Shown here: positions 56,683 to 64,000 of the stretch, piece by piece
Layout: every line of letters starts with the position of its first letter
Numbering within the stretch: the stretch's first letter is position 1
Assembly: GCA_026724425.1 (NCBI GenBank)
Contig: JAIUCV010000117.1
Location: 2,079,501-2,143,500 of the forward strand
From: Erythrophleum ivorense
Taxonomy: Eukaryota > Streptophyta > Magnoliopsida > Fabales > Fabaceae
DNA length: 64,000 bases
Direction: 5' to 3'
Notes under the pieces: model-generated
What the model was told of the DNA's origin: nothing
Database searches by the model: none
The model's input: the letters and a program-made list of their open reading frames with translations, nothing else
Made by a program: the position numbers and the translations under genes

Positions 56683-57375
56683 TTAAAAGCCTAACGAAAG
56701 ATACATTAAAGATTCGGAACTAGATTCCTTTGAGCAAACAAAAGCTTCTATTGATGCTTGGAGTATCTGATCAAGATCAAGGTCGTCAACACTCCAATCA
56801 CTCATGCTTATCGCCGGAACTAACCTCACTCCTTCATAACACATACATGTCTCAACAATCTCCTCAAACGAACAACCACTCAAACTCACACCTTCTGAAT
56901 CTTCAACGTACCTCCTTACGTCAAGAAGTTGTCCGATCTCCAGCTGATGTCTACATTGTTCTAGCTTTCTCGTGTCTAGACTATTCCAAACACCGACGAA
57001 CGTTGTTTCTTGATTCGTTAGGAAACTGCGGAGGACATCGGGGACACGACCGCAATGAGACAGCTGCATGATGATACATCGTTTACCCACGCATAACTGG
57101 AGAGTCTCCGCCGGAGCATTGTAACAACTTTCCGGTGTCCACTGTACGCCGACTCCAACGACGAGTGGATGATAAGATGGCGAGCGACGATGGTAGAAGA
57201 CGACATTTCTGATCCATTTCCTGATGACTGAGGGAGTCGAGGTTACGGTGACAATCAAATTATCTCCAAAGAAATCTATAAAGTACTCTTGGTGAGTACT
57301 GCAACGTTTCTGATCGTTGGAGCCATTGATTTTTATCTGATTTATATTGGAAGAAGAAAGACAGAACAAAAACAC
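56683..57375 (-). pseudogene. WRN-type 3'-5' exonuclease-like protein, damaged start and active site
   Basis: An open frame of 230 codons with the fold of the DEDDy exonuclease-like family expanded in crucifers (LVVGVGVQWTP, ETLQLCVGKRCIIMQL, VPDVLRSFL, TFVGVWNSLDTRKLE, LEIGQLLDVRRYVED, MSDWSVDDLDLDQI). The first catalytic motif, DxE in active WRN-like enzymes, reads GVQ here, and the second acidic residue is also not visible, so no nuclease activity is expected. The start is odd: a better family start (MAPTIRN) lies at 57326 in another frame and meets a stop after 16 codons. A one-base loss near 57295 would explain this. Without it, translation from 57375 adds an unconserved leader. It is convergent with BRCA2, 330 bases apart. 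Confidence 0.68.
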
Positions 57376-58385
57376 ACTTATTCTCGTTTTCTTGTTATAG
57401 ACTATGGTCGGACGGTATTTAATTTGTACTATTTGTACTTGGTGTTAAATAGTGTCGTATTCAGAAATTATCACCGTTCGATCTTTGTAAAATGCATGCA
57501 GCTTAATTTTAAGGGTCAAGATGCATGTAAGTGTAGGGGCTAGCCTTTCACATCGTTGTGTCTGTATGATGACGTGAATAAGAAGTTTTGTCAAGGACAC
57601 ACGGCCATTTACTCCAAAGTCCAAACCCAAATAGTTACTGATTTGATATTTTTTTTCTATTGTGTCGGCCATTAGTCCATTACTATTTTGAATGTGTTAA
57701 ATATGTTACATCTAGAAAGATTTGTATCCTATGATCAACAAGATAATTAGCTTGAAGTGTGGATTATTATAAGAAGACATGATTTATTGTATACATAGTT
57801 ATCAAACCAACTAAATATCTTTGGATTTTTTTTTTTTTTCTATATTTTCCACACAGTCTTATGAAACTCGACTTCCACCACTTCTCTCCTCAACTTCCAC
57901 AAGACACGTTTTTGTCACTCATCAATAACCTAATGAATCTCCAACTCCAACCCACAACTTCATCAATTTGAAGGTTCATAGTTTGATCCAATTCTTTGTT
58001 TTAGGAATTTACCAGTAACTGTCTTGGTGACACTTAAAGATTATCAATCGTAAATTTCACAAAATATCTAAGCATCATTGTTAATTACGCATTTGAAGAT
58101 AGTGCATAATATTTTCTTGAACTCTGTTTCCGACTTAAGTGCGACCACAAAGTTAAAATCTCTTTCATTTTACAAAACTAATTACCAACGTAATCTTGGC
58201 CCAAACCGGAGTTGACTATTGGGCTTTTGGGCCACACTAAAACATTTCTAACACTTGCAGTCTACAGAAACTCGCAAGTCTCAGAGCGATTCCAAATTTG
58301 CAGTGACGACTGATTCCATTTCGTCGGCAAAATTAAGATCTACCGTTCCGGCAAGTGATTGCATTCCGGTGGCCGAAACAGCACT
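57376..58385. other. Spacer and promoter side of the F-box gene
   Basis: AT-rich. A 5'-UTR intron of the F-box gene probably spans 58386-58556 (CACT|GTGAG to TTTTGCAG). No further gene was seen. Confidence 0.45.
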
Positions 58386-58582
58386 GTGAGTTCTTCTTCT
58401 TCTTCCGTGACCTTTTTTTTTTAATACTTGAAAACCCTAGGCTGATTAGTCTCAGTGTAGTTGGTTTAGTTTCTCTCTCTTGAACACTGAAGGAGAATTT
58501 TGATTTGTGTTTGTTGCAACATATATCTGTGTTTCATCTGTTTTTCCCTTTTGCAGATTTCGTTGTTTGATAAAGAAATCAA

Positions 58583-60044
58583 ATGTTTGGTAGTGAAAAA
58601 TCTAAATCGCCGAGCCGGAGATGGAAAGGGTCGAGTGAGAGTCGATCAGAGGAGTTAGATAGGATAAGCCAGTTGCCTGATCCTCTAATATGTAACATAC
58701 TTTCTCATCTTCCTACAAAAGATGCTGTTAAGACAAGCGTTTGTTCTGCCAGATGGAGGAGTGTCTGGCTTTGGGTTCCTTGTTTGGAATTGAGCTCCCA
58801 AAGTTTCTCAGATTTCAAAGCCTTTATGAGTTTTGGTGACAGGTTTTTCGATTCCAATAGGGTTTCTTGCATAAACAAAGTCAAGTTAGATATTTATGAA
58901 GATGGAGCTGATCTCAAGTCGTGGATTGATGCAACAGTTAAGCGGAAGATCCAACATCTACATGTTCGTTGTACTCCTTGTACTGATTATGAGATGCCAT
59001 CAAGTCTTTACAACTGTGAGACGCTAGTATCCTTGAAACTCCATGAGGTAAGGGTGAGCTTGGTTGATTTCAGGTTTGTTTCCTTACCTTGTGTCAAGAC
59101 TATGCATTTGAAATACATTCGTTATGGCAATGAGGCCAATCTTGAGGCCAGTTTCAAGAGACTGGTCTCTTGCTGTCCTGTCTTGGAAGAGTTAAAGATT
59201 TTCGCATATGAGTGGATATCGCGTAGGTCACAAGTCTATCGGGTGGTCTCTAGGTCATTGAAGAAGCTCAGAATAAAACTAGAAGAAGATTTTGAGACCC
59301 TTGGTTTAGGATTTGTAATTGATGCTCCTCTACTAAGCTGTTTGAGCATTAAGGATAGCTTATCAGAGAACTTTATAATTAACAATATGGATTCCATTGC
59401 CAAGGTAGATCTCTATGGCATCTTTGGTTTGGACGATTTTGGTGAAGCAAGCGTTGTTACATCCAGGGGAAGTCGTATCCGCGGGCTCCTCCTCGGGATT
59501 TCGAAGGTGAGAGATATGACAATATGTAGATGCACTTTCAAGGTATAATGCATATGTCAATTTCCGGTATAGAACATGTACATTTTCTAACATGAAAGCT
59601 TGCTTCTGACACACGTTATGTTTCTTTTGGTTCCAGCTCATCTGTCAATACTCGAGATTTCAACCGTTGCCTCAGTTTGGTTACATGTCCCACCTGTTTG
59701 TTACTCTTCGTGTATCTGATTTGAAATCGTTACCAACCTTTCTCGAGAGCTGCCCAAAACTGAAATCCCTCATCTTGGTGATGATCTGCTTAAACCCTAT
59801 TTCTCATTTCTGTGAAAGGTTTTTGCCTTTTTTTTTTATTACCTTTTATCCTCTTATTATTATTTTTGTTTCTGTCTCTCAGGTATGGGATGGTAACTCT
59901 AAGAAGATGCATTCCGACGGTGATGATCTGCATAACCCTATAATCCATTTTGCCTCTGTGCCAGAGTGTTTGTTATCGTCGCTTGAGTTTCTTGATATCA
60001 AAACTTGCTCCAGAAATGAAGGTAGTAAATCATTCTACGTTTAA
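58583..60044 (+). CDS. F-box/RNI-like protein with truncated FBD tail
   Basis: Exons 58583-59542, 59637-59777 and 59883-60044, joined in phase 0, give 420 residues. The F-box is at about residues 24-64 (DRISQLPDPLICNILSHLPT, VKTSVCSARWRSVW). An LRR-like region follows (LYNCETLVSLKLHEVRVSL; SCCPVLEELKIFAYEW; LPTFLESCPKLKSL). FBD-type sequence starts at VWDGNSKKMH and FASVPECLLSSLEFLDIK but stops early at the TAA at 60042-60044. F-box proteins of this class are substrate receptors of SCF ubiquitin ligases. The usual end of the FBD domain still exists downstream (60068-60136) but is separated by a deletion. The protein may work without it, as the F-box and LRRs are intact. Confidence 0.82.
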
Positions 60045-60067
60045 ATTATTATGATTGTGCAAATGAA

Positions 60068-60136
60068 AAGTCCTTCTTCAAGATCCTCATGGCAATTCCG
60101 AGACGATCTGCCACTTGTGAAGTCGTCGTACTTTGA
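60068..60136 (+). pseudogene. Detached end of the FBD domain
   Basis: Reads KSFFKILMAIPRRSATCEVV and ends VL plus TGA. IPRRSATCEVV is the conserved C-terminus of FBD proteins. It lies 23 bases beyond the stop of the F-box gene, in a different frame. The middle of the FBD domain (the usual WYFLKNS.TLKKL part) is missing, so a deletion removed it. Confidence 0.75.
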
Positions 60137-61121
60137 TTGGTACAGACGAGAGAGAGAGAGAGAGAGAGAGATGTGAAGCAGAAGCTCTTTACCACACAAG
60201 AAATGGTTTTTGTATATTTATTTTGGAGTAAATAGGGATGGAAACTGGTAAGTCATGAATTGGAATTGAGATACATTGCTCTGCTTTTCCTTGCATATCT
60301 GCAAAAATCTAACAAATGATTAACGTATTTAGATCCACAACGTATTTTGGTATAGTAAAAATAAACGTATACTACTATGAAAAATGTAACAGCCATACAT
60401 TATGTGATCACTACCAACTGCAATTCGTTTAGACCAAATTGGGCCGATGACGTAAAAAGCCCTATCGTAATAAGCAAAAATTAAATGGGCTGAGAACGTA
60501 AAAGTCCACAATTAACAATAAAACAAAACACGTGATTCTCACGTGGGTCTTTCTGTAACTCTCTCGTCGTTTCTAGAGCTTTTCGGTGTTCGCTGTGTTC
60601 TGTTTCTCTTTGAGTTTTAAATTGGCTTGTGTTGTGTTTCTTTTTGAGTTTTAATAAATTCTGGAAACTTGTAATCTCCCCCACAACAGTTTGTAATTTT
60701 CAAAGGTATTTCTCTTTTTTTTTTTTTTTAACTCTTTGATTCCACCTCCATAGATACACATATCGACTTGTTTCAAGCTAATACTAATCTCATTGGTTAC
60801 ATGTTGCTACTACTACCTTCAGAAATAGATATCAAGTATTATTCTTTTGGCAAACGAAATTAAAACCCACGATTTCTCTGGTTTCAGATGAATCTAGGAT
60901 TAAAACGTACTTTTTTTTTCCTTTTGGGGTCTTCTAGAAACTACTCTTGTTTTCTTTGTGTGTGCTGAGATTTAGATTCTTAGTATATGGACTGTTTTTG
61001 GAGCCTTAAATTAGTCATGCTTGTCAAGAAGTAGTTGTTGATGGGAACAAAGTTTCATGCTTTTTGCTTCTTTTTCTGTTCTTAATATTAGGGTTGGCAC
61101 GTTTTTGGAGAAAATTTGGAG
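60137..61121. other. Spacer and 5' leader of the ZPR1 gene
   Basis: A (AG)n run at 60149-60172 lies just after the FBD remnant. The ZPR1 5' leader is probably spliced, with a donor near 60705 (CAAAG|GTATTT). No other gene. Confidence 0.45.
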
Positions 61122-64000
61122 ATGATGGACAATGGGAAAGATCAAGAAATGGATGTGAGATCGGTGGTTGAAGCTGTTTCCGCAGATCATTGCTTCGGTG
61201 CTCCTCTCTACGTAGTTGAGAGCATGTGTATGCGTTGCGGTGAAAATGTACGTCTCTTTCTCTCTCTTTCTCAGACTGTCACACATGTGATTGGCTTGTG
61301 GGTTTGGCTCTGTTTGTAGTAGCGATCATATAAGATACGAATGCATTGTTGTTTACAAGTGTACTTTTCTATGTAAGCTTAGCTTTCTGTGGACTAGATT
61401 TGCTTTCTTTTGTCTTTCTCCTGATCCGTCTTCTGTGTGTTTCCAGGGAACAACAAGATTTCTATTGACCTTAATTCCTCACTTCAGAAAGGTATGTCGT
61501 AACTCTGTTTTGAAGATTACCGATCTTCAATATTCAGATTCTCAATACTTGACTCACTGTGAATTGTCCACATCCTTGAACAAGAAAAGTCCACAAAGTG
61601 TTATCATTTGGTGTATGTGCTTTCTTGGTTGTACATTTTATTTTATACTGTGTTAGCTTTCAAGCTTACTTCTAAACCTACTTCTGGCCACAGGTCTTGT
61701 TATCTGCATTTGAATGTCCACATTGCGGAGAAAGGTACAGCTTTTAACGGTTTTGAGATGCTTTCTTTTTAAGTATTCGATTCTACCAGGGTGAATTGTT
61801 TAGGAAATATATTCACTAAATGTTGCCTGTTTTTTTTTTTTCTGAAATGAAAAGATAAGACTTTATTAAGTCGATCTCTGATCTGTTTTATAGGAATAAC
61901 GAAGTTCAGTTTGCTGGTGAGATTCAACCCCGGGGATGCTCTTACCATCTAGAGGTTTCACCTGGTGATGTGAAGGTTTGCTGCATTGTTTCAAATATAA
62001 ATTTTTTGTTCTTTTCATTTGGATAGGCACTTACACCAATTTCTCTTCTTAGTTGTCTCTCACTCCCTAAGCTAATTTTATACCTTCTTATATCTCTGTG
62101 AATGCAGATATTTGACAGGCAAGTTGTGAAATCTGAATCAGCCACTATTAAGGTAAGTTCTCTTGCTAATTCTGTGACTGTGAATTAGTCTGCTTCTCGT
62201 ACTATGAAAACTTGACTGATTTGGAGCAAGAAACTGATATAGTAGTTCTCATGAACACATTCTTTCAGATTCCTCAACTGGATTTTGAGATTCCACCAGA
62301 GGCCCAACGTGGAAGTTTGTCTACTGTAAGTCCTTCATTTCTTAACCAACTTGATATGAACAGTTAATTTATAATAAGACCTTTGCATTTGCTTTTAAGA
62401 CTATTTATCTAGTTCCTTGTCAAGAACTCTCATTTTCTTGTTTGTTTTTTCAGGTAGAAGGGATTTTAGCGAGGGCTGCCGATGAACTGAGTGCACTTCA
62501 AGAAGAACGCAGAGTAAATTCTAACTTGGAGCTGGACATTATTCACATCCACAGTTTCATTGTTTTATAGAAATCTTTTAACTATAGATCATGCTTCACA
62601 CAGAAAGTGGATCCCAAGACTGCTGAAGCAATAGACCAATTCTTGTCTAAACTGAGAGCTTGTGCTAAAGCAGAGACATCCTTCACTTTCATTCTGGATG
62701 ATCCTGCTGGAAACAGTTTCATCGAGAACCCGTAAGGATGCTCAACTTCTGAAATCCCAAAATATCAATGGAAGTTATATCTCTTTCTTTATTTGCTTAT
62801 GATGATAAGTTCACAACATATGACAGATATGCACCATCACCAGATCCTTCTTTAACTATCAAATTCTATGAGCGAACACCCGAGCAACAAGCAACACTTG
62901 GATATGTTGCTAACCAATCTCAGACTGGACAGTCAGAAAGAGGCCGTGGTGCATCTTCTGCTGAAACAAAAACTGCTTTACCTCATGGAACAGTCGGAGC
63001 AACAGCTGGTCATCGGGCGATTGCTCAAAGTAACAGCACTGATATATCCGATAACTTGTTCAGATACTCTGCTCCTGAAGAGGTAACTTCTCACTCTGCA
63101 ACTTTTGGAATAGTTTTGTTGTTTGTTCAAGTTTTATGAATTATGATCACTTGATACAGGTGATGACTTTCCCTTCAACTTGTGGAGCATGTATGAAGCC
63201 TTGCGAGACACGGATGTTTGTGACTAGTATCCTTTCGAATTTTTTATCTGTATATTCCTTATGTATTTTATGTTTGTTATGTGAAACTCCTACATGTTGT
63301 TTACCACTTGACGTAAAGTAGAAATCCCTTACTTTCAAGAGGTTATTGTCATGGCATCTACATGTGATGATTGTGGCTATCGCAATTCTGAGGTTAGGTT
63401 CCATTGTTCTGATCCTGTTAAGAGAGGTTTTGGAGACATGCCTGGTCTTTAGGTTATTAACTATATTTAGATAACTGTGAGCAGTTGAAGGCTGGTGGTG
63501 CAATTCCTAAAAAGGGAAAGAAGATTACTCTCTCTGTGAAGAACATTACTGACCTTAGCCGAGACGTTATCAAGGTTGGTTTTTATCGCTTCGGTTTGTT
63601 TGTTTTCTGTAGTATTTGCACCTGTTTGTTTATTAACGGTGGATTTTGTTTATGGCGTGTATTAGTCGGACACTGCAGGAGTGAAAATCCCAGAACTTGA
63701 TCTGGAGCTAGCTGGTGGTACACTTGGTGGAATGGTAACAACAGTAGAAGGGTTGGTTACACAGATCAGAGAAAGTAAGTTGTGACCTTTCAACATCTAA
63801 AACATTATTCTTTGTCATGCCTGAATTTGTTTGTCTTCAATCATTTTTATGTTTTGTAGAACATATATAGAGAACCATGGCGCATAAGTCATCATTATCT
63901 AAAGACATATATAGATTTGGCATTGCCAATATGATGGATTTCTAGCTCTTATCTACTGACCCAAGTGTGTTATGGTTTCTCACAGGCCTAGCGAGAGTCC
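61122..64000 (+). CDS. ZPR1: ZPR1-type zinc-finger protein, partial at the right edge
   Basis: Fourteen exons lie in the window, all in phase: 61122-61247, 61447-61491, 61694-61734, 61894-61975, 62108-62152, 62269-62325, 62454-62513, 62604-62731, 62827-63082, 63160-63226, 63322-63392, 63485-63574, 63666-63774 and 63986 onwards. They give 397 codons, about four fifths of the usual ~490 residues. Two ZPR1 modules are visible: zinc finger 1 (CMRCGEN...CPHCGERN) with its downstream domain (EVQFAGEIQPRGCSYHLEV), and zinc finger 2 (CGACMKPC...CDDCGYRN) followed by GKKITLSVKNITDLSRDVIK. ZPR1 binds translation factor eEF1A and assists its folding, and shuttles between cytosol and nucleus on growth signals in other eukaryotes. 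The A. thaliana counterpart I recall is AT5G37340. Confidence 0.93.

Noticed and set aside
1..64000. CRISPR arrays, bacterial operons, phage or plasmid origins
   Set aside because: Spliced genes and plant transposons throughout; repeats present are tandem, inverted or dispersed, with no regular spacer structure.

Overview
Nuclear DNA of a flowering plant of the Brassicaceae, close to Arabidopsis. The genes have short AT-rich GT-AG introns, promoters and spacers are AT-rich, and several families are typical of crucifers (DUF577-like ARM proteins, DC1 proteins, FBD F-box proteins, thionin-like peptides). DnaJ, an SRL1-like PRP38 protein, a plastid membrane protein and ZPR1 occur in the order I recall for the A. 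thaliana AT5G37380-AT5G37340 interval. That is a recollection, not a search. The BRCA2 gene between the plastid protein and ZPR1 is not part of the order I remember. There are no prokaryotic systems.

Layout. 1-7.3 kb: the 3' part of a Ty3/gypsy Tat-lineage retrotransposon, with two RNase H domains, integrase, a spliced antisense gene and a 3' LTR. Pol and the antisense gene each carry one in-frame stop. 7.3-10.2 kb: AT-rich spacer. 10.3-10.8 kb: a major-latex-protein (MLP) gene. 11.8-14.8 kb: a short Copia LTR broken by a Cassandra (5S rRNA-bearing) solo LTR, then four tRNA-Glu-like repeats. 15.0-16.9 kb: an intact DUF577-like gene. 17.5-18.0 kb: a frameshifted DC1 gene. 18-24.2 kb: repeats, a purine-rich satellite and several inverted repeats; the last one abuts the 5' region of the DnaJ gene (25.1-26.4 kb). 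26.9-27.7 kb: a near-perfect palindrome made from an F-box-associated-domain gene fragment.

31.4-38.0 kb: remains of a DUF577-like cluster (one gene with a single nonsense codon plus two shards), a frameshifted thionin-like gene, and a complete 2.9-kb CACTA element with matching target-site duplications. The CACTA element has captured exons and introns of an MRG-family gene and apparently the first exon of a SAPS-family gene.

38.2-64 kb is gene-rich: an SRL1-like splicing factor, a RALF-like peptide, an exportin-2 (CAS) fragment, a plastid membrane protein, a thionin-like peptide, BRCA2 (22 exons, with a tandemly amplified BRC-repeat exon), a WRN-exonuclease-like gene with damaged start and catalytic residues, an F-box/RNI gene with a cut-off FBD tail, and ZPR1 running off the right edge. 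The single-copy genes (DnaJ, SRL1-like, plastid protein, BRCA2, ZPR1) have clean reading frames and splice sites. Most of the decay is in lineage-specific families and mobile DNA.
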